From Catenuloplanes atrovinosus (GTDB lineage: Bacteria; Actinomycetota; Actinomycetes; Mycobacteriales; Micromonosporaceae): DNA of 64,000 bases. A program made the translations under genes and the position numbers. Within the stretch, counting starts at the first letter, position 1. Each line of letters starts with the position of its first letter. The notes beneath the pieces are model-generated. The model saw nothing but the letters and a program-made list of their open reading frames with translations, was not told where the DNA came from and did not search any database. Of the stretch, positions 8,822 to 17,922 are shown one piece after another. The stretch spans positions 992,001 through 1,056,000 of the forward strand of contig NZ_JAVDYB010000001.1 in NCBI RefSeq assembly GCF_031458235.1. Direction: 5' to 3'.

Positions 8822-10762
8822 GTGGCACCACCTCAGGGACAGATGCGCCCCGGGCGGCAACTCGCCGTGCTCGGCCTGATCTTCGTCGTCCTCTTCCTCA
8901 TGGTCTTCTTCGTCGGCGGCAAGGGCAGCTTCACCGACCGTCTGGAGCCCAAACTGGGCCTGGACCTGATCGGTGGCACCCGGGTCACGTACACGGCGAC
9001 CACCATGGACGGATCGGACCCGCCGGCGGAGCAGCTCGAAGAGGCCCGTCAGATCATCGAGAGCCGCGTCAACGCGCTCGGCGTCTCCGAGGCGGAGGTG
9101 GTGGTCGAGGGCAACCGGAACATCGTCATCTCGCTGGCCGGCGAGAACCGGGACGATCTGAAGCAGGTCGGTGAGGCCGCCCAGCTGCGCTTCCGGAAGG
9201 TTCTGAAGGCCGCGGACGGCTCCGGTGTCGCGCCGCAGGTCACCGAGACCGCCACGCCGTCGCCGGGCGCGTCCGCGTCGCCCGGCGCCAGCGGCTCCCC
9301 GGCGCCCAGCCCGTCCGGCGCCGCGGTGACCTCCAGCCCGTCCGCCAGCGGCGGCTCGGGCGGCGGCACCGGCGGCCAGGGCGGTGGCGCGGAGGCGACC
9401 CCGACGCCGACGCCGGCCGCGTCCGGCGACCCGTCCGCCACGCCGACCCCGGCCCCCAGCGGCTCCGCGACGCCGGCCCCGGTCAGCACGGACGTGGCCG
9501 CGATCCGCACCGCCATCCAGAAGAAGGTCGGCGACGCCGCCTGGGCCGCCGCGACCGGCCTCCAGGGCGTGGCCGACCTGACCACCGACCCGACCCTGGC
9601 CGAGACGCTGGCGCCGTTCGCCACGCTCAGCCCGGAGACGGAGGTGTGGGCGCTCGACCCGGCCATGCAGTTCAACGTGCCGCAGATCAGCTGCGCGCTG
9701 CTGGACGCGCGCCCGGCCGGCTCGATCGTCGACGAGACCAAGCAGGCGGTCGCCTGTGAGGCCGGCGCGAAGTACCTGCTGGACGTGGCCAAGGTGCTCG
9801 GCACCGACGTCGAGGGCGCCAGCGGCGTGCTCGACCAGCAGACCGGCGACTGGGTGGTCAGCCTCGACTTCACCGGCGAGGGCCAGGAGAAGTGGACCGC
9901 GCTGACCCGCGAGGCGTACAACAACGAGGGCGGCACCTGTGACCAGACCGCGCTCGGCGACGGCAGCCGCTGCCGCGTCGCGGTGGTGCTGGACAACCAG
10001 GTGATCTCCTCGCCGGAGATCCAGGCCGTGCTCACCGGCGACTCGCAGATCACCGGCAGCTTCAACTCCGCCTCGGCGAACGAGCTGGCGTCCAAGCTGC
10101 GGTACGGCGCGCTCCCGCTGACCTTCGTGGCCGACGAGGCGCAGAACGTGTCCGCCACGCTCGGCGCGGAGCAGCTGCGCGCCGGTCTGATCGCGGCCGG
10201 TCTCGGCATGGCGCTGGTGGCGATCTACGCGTTCTTCTACTACCGCCTGCTCGGCACCGTGATCTTCCTGAGCCTGATCCTGTCCGCGCTGCTCACCTAC
10301 GGCGCGCTGATCGTGCTCGGCCGGCAGATCGGCTTCACGCTGACGCTCGCCGGCATCGCGGGCTTCATCGTGTCACTCGGCGTCGCGGCCGACTCCTTCA
10401 TCATCTACTTCGAGCGATTGAAGGACGAGATCCGCGAGGGCCGCAGCCCGCGCAGCGCGGTCGGCCGGGCCTGGACCCGGGCCCGCCGCACGATCATCTC
10501 GGCCAACGCGATCTCGCTGATGGCCGCGGTCGTGCTCTACGTCGTCTCGGTCGGCCAGGTGAAGGGCTTCGCGTTCGCACTGGGTCTGGCCACGCTGCTC
10601 GACCTGATCGTCGTGTTCCTCTTCCGGCACCCGGTGATGACCATGTTCGCCCGGACCAAGGCGTTCCTCTCGCCGCGGGTCAGCGGCCTGGGCCGGGTCG
10701 TGGCCCAGAAGCCGACCGCCGACACCGTCAAGCCGCGCTCGTCGCGCGTGAAGGAGGCCTGA
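8822..10762 (+). CDS. secD: Protein translocase subunit SecD with a Pro/Ser/Thr-rich insert
   Basis: The 646-residue protein starts at GTG 8822 behind TAAAGGAAC. The first transmembrane helix (about 13-33) leads into the large extracytoplasmic region (P1 head and base). Five further helices begin near residue 452 (LRAGLIAAGLGMALVAIYAF). Typical SecD motifs LGLDLIGGTRVTY and GVAADSFIIYFERLKDE are present. With SecF it uses the proton motive force to complete export. The unusual part is residues about 141-221 of the periplasm-side region: almost only P, S, T, A and G, with many TPTP/SPSP steps. secF follows after one nucleotide. Confidence 0.95.
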   Translation: MAPPQGQMRPGRQLAVLGLIFVVLFLMVFFVGGKGSFTDRLEPKLGLDLIGGTRVTYTATTMDGSDPPAEQLEEARQIIESRVNALGVSEAEVVVEGNRNIVISLAGENRDDLKQVGEAAQLRFRKVLKAADGSGVAPQVTETATPSPGASASPGASGSPAPSPSGAAVTSSPSASGGSGGGTGGQGGGAEATPTPTPAASGDPSATPTPAPSGSATPAPVSTDVAAIRTAIQKKVGDAAWAAATGLQGVADLTTDPTLAETLAPFATLSPETEVWALDPAMQFNVPQISCALLDARPAGSIVDETKQAVACEAGAKYLLDVAKVLGTDVEGASGVLDQQTGDWVVSLDFTGEGQEKWTALTREAYNNEGGTCDQTALGDGSRCRVAVVLDNQVISSPEIQAVLTGDSQITGSFNSASANELASKLRYGALPLTFVADEAQNVSATLGAEQLRAGLIAAGLGMALVAIYAFFYYRLLGTVIFLSLILSALLTYGALIVLGRQIGFTLTLAGIAGFIVSLGVAADSFIIYFERLKDEIREGRSPRSAVGRAWTRARRTIISANAISLMAAVVLYVVSVGQVKGFAFALGLATLLDLIVVFLFRHPVMTMFARTKAFLSPRVSGLGRVVAQKPTADTVKPRSSRVKEA

Positions 10763-10763
10763 C

Positions 10764-11927
10764 ATGGCTGCCAAGGAAGGTCTCGCCAGTCGCCTCTACA
10801 AGGGCGAGGCCGGTCTCAACATCATCGCCCGGCGCCGCATGTGGTTCGTGGTGGCGGCGATCGGCGTGCTGATCGCGGTCGGCAGCTTCGCGTTGCGCGG
10901 CTTCACGCTCGGCATCGAGTTCACCGGCGGCACCGAGTTCCAGGTGCCGGCCGCGGGCGTCACGATCCCGGAGGCGTCGGACGCGGTGGCCAAGGCGATC
11001 GAGGCCGCGGACCCGGGCGACGAGATCAAGGTCGAGTCGTCGCAGCAGGTCGGCGACGCCGCGACCGGCACCATCCTGATCCGGACCGGCGAGGTCTCGG
11101 CCGAGGACTCGATCGAGATCAAGAACTCGGTGGCGGGGACGCTCGGCGTCGACCCCGCGCTGGTGTCGAACAGCCAGGTCTCCGGCGCCTGGGGTGCCTC
11201 GGTGACCGAGCGCGCGGTGCTGGCGCTGCTGGTCTTCATCGCGGTGGTCTCGCTCTACCTGGTCCTCCGGTTCGAGTGGCGGATGGCGGTCGCGGCCGTG
11301 GTCTCGCTGCTGCTGGACCTGGTGCTCACCGCGGGCGTCTACTCGATCGTCGGCTTCGAGGTCTCGCCGTCGACGGTCATCGGCTTCCTGACGATCCTCG
11401 GTTACGCGCTCTACGACGTGGTGGTCGTCTTCGACAAGGTCCAGGAGAACACCCGCGGCATCACGGCGGGCAGCAACCAGACCTACGCGGAGGCGGCGAA
11501 CCTGGCGATCAACCAGACGCTGATGCGGTCGATCAACACCTCGCTGGTGGCGCTGCTGCCGGTCGGTGGCCTGCTCTTCATCGGTGCCGGTCTGCTCGGC
11601 GCCGGCACGCTGGAGGACCTGGGCCTGGTGCTGTTCGTCGGCATGGCGCTGGCGATCTACTCGTCGCTGTTCTTCGCCACGCCGGTGCTGGTCGCGCTCA
11701 AGGACTTCGAGCCGCGGATCAAGGTGCACAACCAGCGGGTGCTGTCCCGCCGGGCGGCGCTGGCGAACCGCGCGGCCGAGGGCGGCGCGGAGACCGCGGC
11801 CGGGGAGTCGGAGCACGCGCTGGCCGGCTCCACGCCGCGGGTCGGCGCCCGGCCGAACACCAAGCGCCAGAACGCGGGCAACCGCGGCGGGCGCCCGGGC
11901 AGCACCGGGGCCAAGCGCCGCGGCTGA
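10764..11927 (+). CDS. secF: Protein translocase subunit SecF
   Basis: The 387-residue protein has six membrane helices with the SecF signatures GIEFTGGTEFQV after helix 1 and GYALYDVVVVFDKVQENTR in the SecD/SecF family core. The C-terminal 70 residues are cytoplasmic, basic and Gly/Arg-rich (RVGARPNTKRQNAGNRGGRPG), a disordered tail often seen in actinobacterial SecF. It pairs with SecD in the membrane. A strong stem-loop follows the stop. Confidence 0.95.
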   Translation: MAAKEGLASRLYKGEAGLNIIARRRMWFVVAAIGVLIAVGSFALRGFTLGIEFTGGTEFQVPAAGVTIPEASDAVAKAIEAADPGDEIKVESSQQVGDAATGTILIRTGEVSAEDSIEIKNSVAGTLGVDPALVSNSQVSGAWGASVTERAVLALLVFIAVVSLYLVLRFEWRMAVAAVVSLLLDLVLTAGVYSIVGFEVSPSTVIGFLTILGYALYDVVVVFDKVQENTRGITAGSNQTYAEAANLAINQTLMRSINTSLVALLPVGGLLFIGAGLLGAGTLEDLGLVLFVGMALAIYSSLFFATPVLVALKDFEPRIKVHNQRVLSRRAALANRAAEGGAETAAGESEHALAGSTPRVGARPNTKRQNAGNRGGRPGSTGAKRRG

Positions 11928-11938
11928 GAAACCTCACC

Positions 11939-11974
11939 GAAGGGCCCGTCCGGCGTCAGCCGGGCGGGCCCTTC
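11939..11974 (+). terminator. Terminator hairpin after secF
   Basis: GAAGGGCCCG and CGGGCCCTTC pair perfectly (10 bp) around TCCGGCGTCAGCCGGG, which itself can fold (CCGGC/GCCGG). It ends the yajC-secD-secF unit. Confidence 0.75.
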
Positions 11975-12031
11975 GCCATGGAACGCGGCCCCGAGTTGAA
12001 GTCCGGCCGCGGACTCCCGAAGAATGACTCC

Positions 12032-12592
12032 GTGACATCCACTCCCTCACTCTCCGGCGACCTCGGTGCCGACGTGGCCGCGCTGGTCGCGAGCCGGACG
12101 CTCGACGTGCCCGACTTCCCCAAGCCGGGCATCCTGTTCAAGGACCTGATGCCGCTGTTCTCCGACGGCATGGTGTTCAAGGAGACGATCGACGCGATCG
12201 CCGCCCACCACGGCCCGGACTCGTTCGACGTGGTCGTGGGCGTGGAGGCGCGCGGGTTCGTGATCGCGGCCGCGCTGGCCTACGCGACCGGCGTCGGCGT
12301 GGTCCCGATCCGCAAGGCGGGCAAGCTGCCCCGCAAGACCCACTCCGAGTCGTACGCGCTGGAGTACGGCGAGGCCACGCTGGAGGTGCAGGAGGACGCG
12401 TTCGTGGCCGGGCAGCGCGTGCTGGTCGTGGACGACGTGCTGGCCACCGGTGGCACCGCGCGGGCCACGCTGGACCTGGTGGAGAAGGCGGGCGGCACGG
12501 TCGCCGGGTTCACCGTGCTGCTGGAGCTGGCGTTCCTGGAGGGCCGCCGGCGACTCGCCGGTCGTACCGTTGATGCGCTCTTGACCGTTTGA
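12032..12592 (+). CDS. apt: Adenine phosphoribosyltransferase
   Basis: The 186-residue protein converts adenine and PRPP to AMP in purine salvage. The PRPP-binding motif VLVVDDVLATGGTARA is clear, as are the APT signatures DFPKPGILFKDLMPLF and VEARGFVIAAALAY. The GTG at 12032 is chosen because an in-frame ATG further upstream (11978) lies directly behind the secF terminator; the ribosome site is weak for both. The apt-rel order is the usual one in actinobacteria. Confidence 0.94.
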   Translation: MTSTPSLSGDLGADVAALVASRTLDVPDFPKPGILFKDLMPLFSDGMVFKETIDAIAAHHGPDSFDVVVGVEARGFVIAAALAYATGVGVVPIRKAGKLPRKTHSESYALEYGEATLEVQEDAFVAGQRVLVVDDVLATGGTARATLDLVEKAGGTVAGFTVLLELAFLEGRRRLAGRTVDALLTV

Positions 12593-12746
12593 TCCTTGTT
12601 CGTCGGATGGTCGAGCGTGGGGTGTCTCCGCTGGCCGGACGGGTACGATTGGCGTCCGGACGTGACGCCCCGGTGGCGCGGACGTGGACCGGGCGGATAC
12701 GGTCAGGGCGTCCACACATGTGGCCGATGGGAGAGGTGAGGGGTCG

Positions 12747-15254
12747 ATGTCGAGTCACGTCGCCTCTCCCGGTGAAGGCGGAGCAGGCGAGGGCGCGGTG
12801 GCGACGAACGAGGTGGAGCGACTCCCGGACATCGTCTCGGCCGTCGAGGCCGAGCGGGTGCCCGAGCCCCCGATGAACGATCTCGAGCCGCATCCCACCG
12901 ACGACGGCGACGGCGTGGTGCTGCCGTTCCCCGGCGGCCCGAGCGTGGCCGACCAACTGGCCGCCGGCGAGCAGGAGGAGGACCCCACCTTCCTGTCCAA
13001 CGCGCCGTCCGGCCGCCGCGTGCGCGCCCGCCTGGCCCGGTTCAACGCGCCGTGGCAGACGCCGCAGGTCGCGGAGGTGCTGGAGCCGCTGATCTCGATC
13101 CACCGGGCCTCCCACCCGAAGGCGGACGTCCGGCTGCTGCAGCGCGCGTTCGACGTCGCGGCGAAGTGGCACCTCGGGCAGTACCGCAAGTCCGGCGATC
13201 CGTACATCACGCACCCGCTCGCGGTCGCCACCATCCTGGCCAACCTGGGCATGGACACGACCACGCTGGTCGCGGCGCTGCTGCACGACACCATCGAGGA
13301 CACCGACTACAGCCTCGACGCGATGCGCACCGACTTCGGCGGCGAGGTCGCGCTGCTGGTCGACGGCGTGACGAAGCTGGACAAGGTGAAGCTCGGCGAC
13401 GCGGCCAAGGCGGAGACGATCCGCAAGATGGTCGTGGCGATGGCGAAGGACCCGCGCGTCCTGGTCATCAAGCTGGCCGACCGGCTGCACAACATGCGCA
13501 CGCTGACCTTCCTGCCCCGCGCCAAGCAGGAGCAGAAGGCCAAGGAGACGCTGGAGATCCTCGCCCCGCTGGCGCACCGGCTGGGAATGAACACGATCAA
13601 GTGGGAGCTGGAGGACCTGTCCTTCGGGTTCCTGTTCCCCAAGCGGTTCGAGGAGATCAACCGCCTGATCGGCGAGCACCAGCCGCAGCGCGACACGCTG
13701 CTGCGCGAGGTGACGAAGAAGGTCCAGGCCGACCTCAAGTCCGCGAAGATCAAGGCGGAGACCACCGGCCGTCCCAAGCACCTGTACTCGATCTACCAGA
13801 AGATGATCGTCCGGGGCCGGGACTTCAACGACATCTACGACCTGGTCGGCGTGCGCATCCTGGTGGACACCGTGCGCGACTGCTACGCGGCACTCGGCGT
13901 GATCCACGCGAACTGGCAGCCCGTTCCCGGCCGGTTCAAGGACTACATCGCGATGCCGAAGTTCAACATGTACCAGTCGCTGCACACCACCGTGATCGGC
14001 CCGTCCGGCAAGCCGGTGGAGATGCAGATCCGGACGTACGCGATGCACCGCACCGCCGAGTTCGGCATCGCCGCGCACTGGAAGTACAAGGAGCAGAAGG
14101 GCGCGACCGTGGTCGGCCCGCCCGCGCACATCGACGAGATGACCTGGCTGCGGCAGTTGCTCGACTGGCAGCGCGAGGCCAGCGACCCGAGCGAGTTCCT
14201 GGACGCGCTCCGCTTCGACCTCTCCAGCCAGGAGGTCTACGTCTTCACGCCGAAGGGCGACGTCATCCCGCTGCCTACCGGTTCGACGCCGGTCGACTTC
14301 GCCTACGCGGTGCACACCGAGGTCGGCCACAAGTGCATCGGCGCGCGGGTCAACGGCAAACTGGTCCCGCTGGAGTCCACGCTCTCCAACGGCGACGTGA
14401 TCGAGATCTTCACGTCCAAGTCCGACTCGGCCGGCCCTTCGCAGGACTGGCTCGGCTTCGTCAAGTCCCCGCGGGCCCGCACCAAGATCCGGCAGTACTT
14501 CAACAAGGAGCGCCGCGAGGAGGCGATCGAGGCCGGCAAGGAGGCCATGGTCAAGGCCATGCGCAAGCAGGGCCTGCCGCTCCAGCGCCTGCTCACCTCC
14601 GACGCACTCATCGCGATCGCCCGCGACCTGCACCTCAACGACGTCTCCGCGCTCTACGCCGCGGTCGGGGAGAACCAGGTCTCCGCGCAGTCCGTGGTGC
14701 AGCGCCTGGTCGCCGGCTACGGCGGCGAGGAGGGCGCGGTCGAGGACATCGCCGAGACCGCCGTCCCGACCCGCCCGCCGAGGACCCGCGCCACCGGCCA
14801 CGACCCGGGGGTCGAGGTCCGCGGCGTCTCCGACGTCTGGATCAAGCTGGCCCGCTGCTGCACCCCGGTGCCCGGCGACTCGGTCTTCGGCTTCGTCACC
14901 CGCTCCGGCGGCGTCAGCGTCCACCGCGACGACTGCGCCAACGCCGAGGACCTCAAGGTCCAGGAGGACCGCATCGTCACGGTGACGTGGAAGCCCACCA
15001 GCGCCTCCACGTTCCTGGTCGCGATCCAGGTCGAGGCGCTCGACCGCCACAAACTCCTGGCCGACGTGACCCGGGTCCTCTCCGACGAGCGCGTCAACAT
15101 CCTCTCCGCCACCGTGACCACGACCCGCGACCGGGTGGCGGTGAGCCGCTTCAGCTTCGAGATGGCCGACCCCAAGCACCTCGGCCACCTGCTCGCCGCG
15201 GTCCGCAAGGTCGACGGCGTCTTCGACGCCTACCGGGTGACGTCAGGCGCCTGA
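12747..15254 (+). CDS. relA: Bifunctional (p)ppGpp synthetase/hydrolase (Rel)
   Basis: The 835-residue protein starts at ATG 12747 after GAGAGGTGAGGGG. The first 100 residues are acidic and disordered. Then come the HD hydrolase domain with an intact HDTIED motif (His about 180), the synthetase domain ([39 protein letters not shown]), a TGS domain from about 497 ([14 protein letters not shown]), the Cys-containing zinc-finger/helical region ([11 protein letters not shown]) and a C-terminal ACT domain from about 756. Both active sites look complete, so the enzyme should make and degrade the stringent-response alarmone. Its stop is followed by one of the dispersed repeats described below. Confidence 0.97.
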   Translation: MSSHVASPGEGGAGEGAVATNEVERLPDIVSAVEAERVPEPPMNDLEPHPTDDGDGVVLPFPGGPSVADQLAAGEQEEDPTFLSNAPSGRRVRARLARFNAPWQTPQVAEVLEPLISIHRASHPKADVRLLQRAFDVAAKWHLGQYRKSGDPYITHPLAVATILANLGMDTTTLVAALLHDTIEDTDYSLDAMRTDFGGEVALLVDGVTKLDKVKLGDAAKAETIRKMVVAMAKDPRVLVIKLADRLHNMRTLTFLPRAKQEQKAKETLEILAPLAHRLGMNTIKWELEDLSFGFLFPKRFEEINRLIGEHQPQRDTLLREVTKKVQADLKSAKIKAETTGRPKHLYSIYQKMIVRGRDFNDIYDLVGVRILVDTVRDCYAALGVIHANWQPVPGRFKDYIAMPKFNMYQSLHTTVIGPSGKPVEMQIRTYAMHRTAEFGIAAHWKYKEQKGATVVGPPAHIDEMTWLRQLLDWQREASDPSEFLDALRFDLSSQEVYVFTPKGDVIPLPTGSTPVDFAYAVHTEVGHKCIGARVNGKLVPLESTLSNGDVIEIFTSKSDSAGPSQDWLGFVKSPRARTKIRQYFNKERREEAIEAGKEAMVKAMRKQGLPLQRLLTSDALIAIARDLHLNDVSALYAAVGENQVSAQSVVQRLVAGYGGEEGAVEDIAETAVPTRPPRTRATGHDPGVEVRGVSDVWIKLARCCTPVPGDSVFGFVTRSGGVSVHRDDCANAEDLKVQEDRIVTVTWKPTSASTFLVAIQVEALDRHKLLADVTRVLSDERVNILSATVTTTRDRVAVSRFSFEMADPKHLGHLLAAVRKVDGVFDAYRVTSGA

Positions 15255-15260
15255 TTTCCA

Positions 15261-15330
15261 TTTTCCCGCTTCCGGCGGGCCTGTTCCCGCATGCTCCCGC
15301 GGGCACCGGTCGTCGCTGGCGCTCCTCCCT
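15261..15330 (+). repeat. Dispersed GC-rich repeat, locus 1 (one 18-bp core)
   Basis: TTTTCCCGCTTCCGGCG precedes the core CCCGCATGCTCCCGCGGG (15286-15303) and a tail GCTGGCGCTCC. The same core occurs at 29227, 29306, 29385, 45583 (minus), 45705 (minus) and 63084. It starts 7 bp after the rel stop codon. Confidence 0.7.
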
Positions 15331-15378
15331 GCACGATCGTGGCGAGACGTGATCTCTCCCGGAATCGCGACTGATCGC

Positions 15379-15441
15379 CCACTTTGTGAGCCTCAGGCAC
15401 CTTATTCGCCTGGAATTACGTGCCTGAGCCTCACATAGTCG
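15379..15441 (-). repeat. 63-nt hairpin element, copy A (degenerate, minus orientation)
   Basis: The arms at 15379-15407 and 15413-15441 are separated by a 5-nt loop. Read on the minus strand it matches copy C (63448-63510) closely, including CACGTAATTC in the first arm, GAATAA in the second, and the A.A mismatch. It has several unpaired substitutions (for example TATG versus TTTG), so it looks like a decaying copy. Confidence 0.75.
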
Positions 15442-15926
15442 CTATCGACGATCAGCGCCGTCGCCGATATGCCGAAATTTCGGACGGAGGCTTCGCGTGC
15501 CGGCGGTGTTCATATGGAAAATGTCCGGCCGGGCGGCACCGGATCATGTCGCAGACCGGCAGAGACAGGCCGGTCCGGTCCTCCCGGTGTGCGGGCGATG
15601 CGGCTGCCTGCGCAGGGGCCCCAGGCAAGCCGGTGATCACCTTGATCGGCGCTCAGGGCCCGCGCCGGCGTTCGGCCGGGTGCTTCGGCCGGTCGGCTTG
15701 GTGGCGGCACGCGACTCGGTGAGCTGGGACAGCGGCGCGGCCGGGCGTCCGATGGCCCGGTGGCTGGGGCGATGGTGGCGGGGCGGCGGCGCGGCTGGAC
15801 AGTGGAGGGGCCGGGCGTCCGGTGCGGCGACGCGGCGGTGTGACCGAGAGGCGACGTGACCAGCCGGCGGTATGACCAGGCGGGGCCCCGGCGGTCGCCG
15901 GGAAGGGCGTGCCGGGGGAACGAGAA

Positions 15927-15956
15927 GGCCCCCGTCGCCGGGAGGGGACGGGGGCC
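15927..15956 (-). terminator. Terminator of the cyclophilin operon
   Basis: GGCCCCCGTC and GACGGGGGCC form a perfect 10-bp stem with a 10-nt loop, 17 bp beyond the stop codon of the minus-strand cyclophilin gene. Confidence 0.75.
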
Positions 15957-15973
15957 GGGGGAACTCGGGAGGG

Positions 15974-16798
15974 TCAGGCGGCGGCGACCGTGACCGTTTG
16001 GATGTTGACCTCGTTCTTGGGGTGGCCGCCGCCCGGGCTCGGGTCGAAGGCGCCGTCGTGGCCGGCCTCGGTGGCCTTCTTCAGGATGGCGAGGCCGGCC
16101 TCGGAGACCTTGCCGATGATGGTGTAGTCCGGGGACAGCTCGACGTCCTCGTAGATGAAGAAGAACTGGCTGCCGTTGGTGCCGTCCGCGCCGCTGTTGG
16201 CCAGGGCGACCACGCCCGCGGGGTACGCCGGCAGGTCGTTCGTCGGCAGGTACTCGTTGCTGTAGCGGTAGGCGGGCCCGCCCGTACCGTCGGACTCGCG
16301 GTAGCCCTCGCCCTTGGCGCTCGGGTCGCCGCACTGGAGCATGCCGGGGAACATGCGGTGGCACTTGGTGCCGTCGAAGAACTTCTTGCCGGACAGGAAC
16401 GTGAACGACTCGACCGCGCACGGCGACTTGGTCCGGTCCATGGTCACGTCGACCGCGCCGAAGTTCGTGGTGACCGTCATGACCGACTTGCCGGTGTTGG
16501 CGGCGCTGGCCGGCGGCGTGCCCACGTCGACCGTGGTGCCCTGGCCCTGGTCCGGCGACGGCGTCCAGGTGCAGGTGGTGGTGCCGGCCTGCACGGGGGA
16601 GGCGGTGGTGTCGTCCTCCCGCAGCACCGTGACCGCGATCAGCACGCCGGCGGCCACGATCAGGACCGCCGCGCTCGCGGAGGCCACGATCCAGAGGGTC
16701 TTGCGCCTACGCGCGGCGGCCTCTCGGCGAGCCGCCATCTCGCGCTCGAGCTTTGCCCGTGCTGCGGCGCGCTGCTGCCGCTCCTTGATGGACGACAC
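15974..16798 (-). CDS. Membrane-anchored cyclophilin-type peptidyl-prolyl isomerase
   Basis: The 274-residue protein has an N-terminal basic helix (KERQQRAAARAKLEREMAARREAAARRRK), one membrane span (about 34-58) and an extracytoplasmic cyclophilin domain (about 105-274). Active-site features are retained: CHRMFPG carries the catalytic Arg, and NGSQFFFIY the Gln/Phe substrate-pocket residues. It should catalyse cis/trans isomerisation of X-Pro bonds in exported proteins. It is the second gene of an operon with another cyclophilin (52-bp gap). Paired membrane cyclophilins at this place, next to rel, are also known in other actinobacteria. Confidence 0.9.
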   Translation of the reverse strand: MSSIKERQQRAAARAKLEREMAARREAAARRRKTLWIVASASAAVLIVAAGVLIAVTVLREDDTTASPVQAGTTTCTWTPSPDQGQGTTVDVGTPPASAANTGKSVMTVTTNFGAVDVTMDRTKSPCAVESFTFLSGKKFFDGTKCHRMFPGMLQCGDPSAKGEGYRESDGTGGPAYRYSNEYLPTNDLPAYPAGVVALANSGADGTNGSQFFFIYEDVELSPDYTIIGKVSEAGLAILKKATEAGHDGAFDPSPGGGHPKNEVNIQTVTVAAA

Positions 16799-16850
16799 GG
16801 TGTTCCTCCTGGATGACTATGTGCTGGCAGCCGATAAGAGTGAGGGTAGG

Positions 16851-17711
16851 TCAGGAAGCTGTGGACGCGGAGGCGGCGGGCGCGGGCGGTGCGGCGGTGG
16901 CGCCGACCTCGCCCACGGTCAGCGACGTGATGAGCACGTCGGACTTGGGCACGACCTTCTCGCCGGCCTCGTTGGCGACGGTCTCGGTCTTGCCGATCTC
17001 CTGCACCGTCTCCAGGCCGGTGGCGACCGACCCGATGATCGGGTACTGCGGGGTGGCCGGGTTGAAGTCCTTGAAGAAGATCAGGAACTGGCTGCCGTTC
17101 TGGCCCGGGGTGGGCGAGGTCAGCGCGATCGTGCCGGCCGGGTACGCCGGGGTGACGCTGCCCGACGGCGGCGCGGACGGGTCGGTGGCGGCCGGCACGT
17201 TCTCGTCCCAGTACGTGTACGTCGGCCCGCCCAGCCCGTCACCGGTGAGGTCGCCGCAGTGCAGCGCGCCCTCCTCGGTGATCTCCGTGCACTTCGAGTT
17301 GTCGAAGTACTGCCGGCCGGCCAGGTAGGTGAAGCTGGCCACGGAGCACGGCGCGTCCGTGATGTTCAGCGTGGCGGTCACCGGCGCCAGCGAGTTGAAC
17401 GTGATGGTCGCCGGCCGGGTGCCCTCGGACGGGATGTTCTCCGTCGGCGGCTGGCCCACGTCGCGGCTGGAGTCGGCCGCGGACTGGGTGGTCCACGCGC
17501 ACGACTCGCCGCCGGCCTCGGTGCTGTCCTCGTCGCGGTCGAAGACTCCCAGCGCCCAGACCGCGACGCCCGCGCCGAGCAGCACCACGACGCTGATGGC
17601 GGTGATCGCCCCGAGCCGGCGCCTGCGGCGCTCCTTGGCCGCCCGCCGCGCCATCTGACGGTCGAGCTTCGCGCGCGCGAGCTTTCGCTGACGAGCCTTG
17701 CTGGGAGCCAC
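16851..17711 (-). CDS. Membrane-anchored cyclophilin-like protein lacking the catalytic Arg
   Basis: The 286-residue protein has the same layout as its downstream neighbour: a basic N-terminal helix, one membrane span (about 33-55) and an external cyclophilin fold ending in an Ala/Pro/Ser tail. The catalytic segment reads SKCTEITEEGALHCGD, so the His-Arg pair of active cyclophilins is replaced by Thr-Glu. NGSQFLIFF keeps the Gln but changes one pocket Phe to Leu. It is therefore probably a weak or inactive isomerase serving a binding or scaffold role. A small CGCACT/AGTGCG hairpin (17747-17761) lies in its leader. Confidence 0.85.
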   Translation of the reverse strand: MAPSKARQRKLARAKLDRQMARRAAKERRRRRLGAITAISVVVLLGAGVAVWALGVFDRDEDSTEAGGESCAWTTQSAADSSRDVGQPPTENIPSEGTRPATITFNSLAPVTATLNITDAPCSVASFTYLAGRQYFDNSKCTEITEEGALHCGDLTGDGLGGPTYTYWDENVPAATDPSAPPSGSVTPAYPAGTIALTSPTPGQNGSQFLIFFKDFNPATPQYPIIGSVATGLETVQEIGKTETVANEAGEKVVPKSDVLITSLTVGEVGATAAPPAPAASASTAS

Positions 17712-17922
17712 GAGTCCTATCTCCTGTCACAGTCCGCGGGGGCGATCGCACTTTGAGTGCGGCACGCCACACGAGGGCGTAGTGTACGGCCCGGCGCTGT
17801 GAAAGTGACGCTCAGGTAGCGCCGACACGCCATCAAAGATCATCGACGCGCTTCGCGCCCTCCGGATTGTCGTTTGCCGGTGCGGATAAGCTGGTCGCGA
17901 AATCCCGGACCATGGAGGGCAC

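Larger units (their letters stand above)
15255..15973. other. Non-coding region between rel and the cyclophilin genes, with two repeat elements
   Basis: About 720 bp lie between convergent genes. From the left it holds a copy of the GC-rich repeat (15261-15330), a 63-nt hairpin element (15379-15441), then about 480 bp where short frames exist on both strands but none has a convincing start, composition or recognisable sequence, and finally the cyclophilin terminator. Confidence 0.6.

Noticed and set aside
12510-15188. 892-codon minus-strand frame across rel
   Set aside because: It lies wholly opposite a complete Rel protein and has no recognisable sequence.
15442-15926. Short plus-strand frames (about 100-120 codons) between rel and the cyclophilin genes
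   Set aside because: Cys/Arg-rich translations, no ribosome site, and weak third-position GC bias compared with neighbouring genes.
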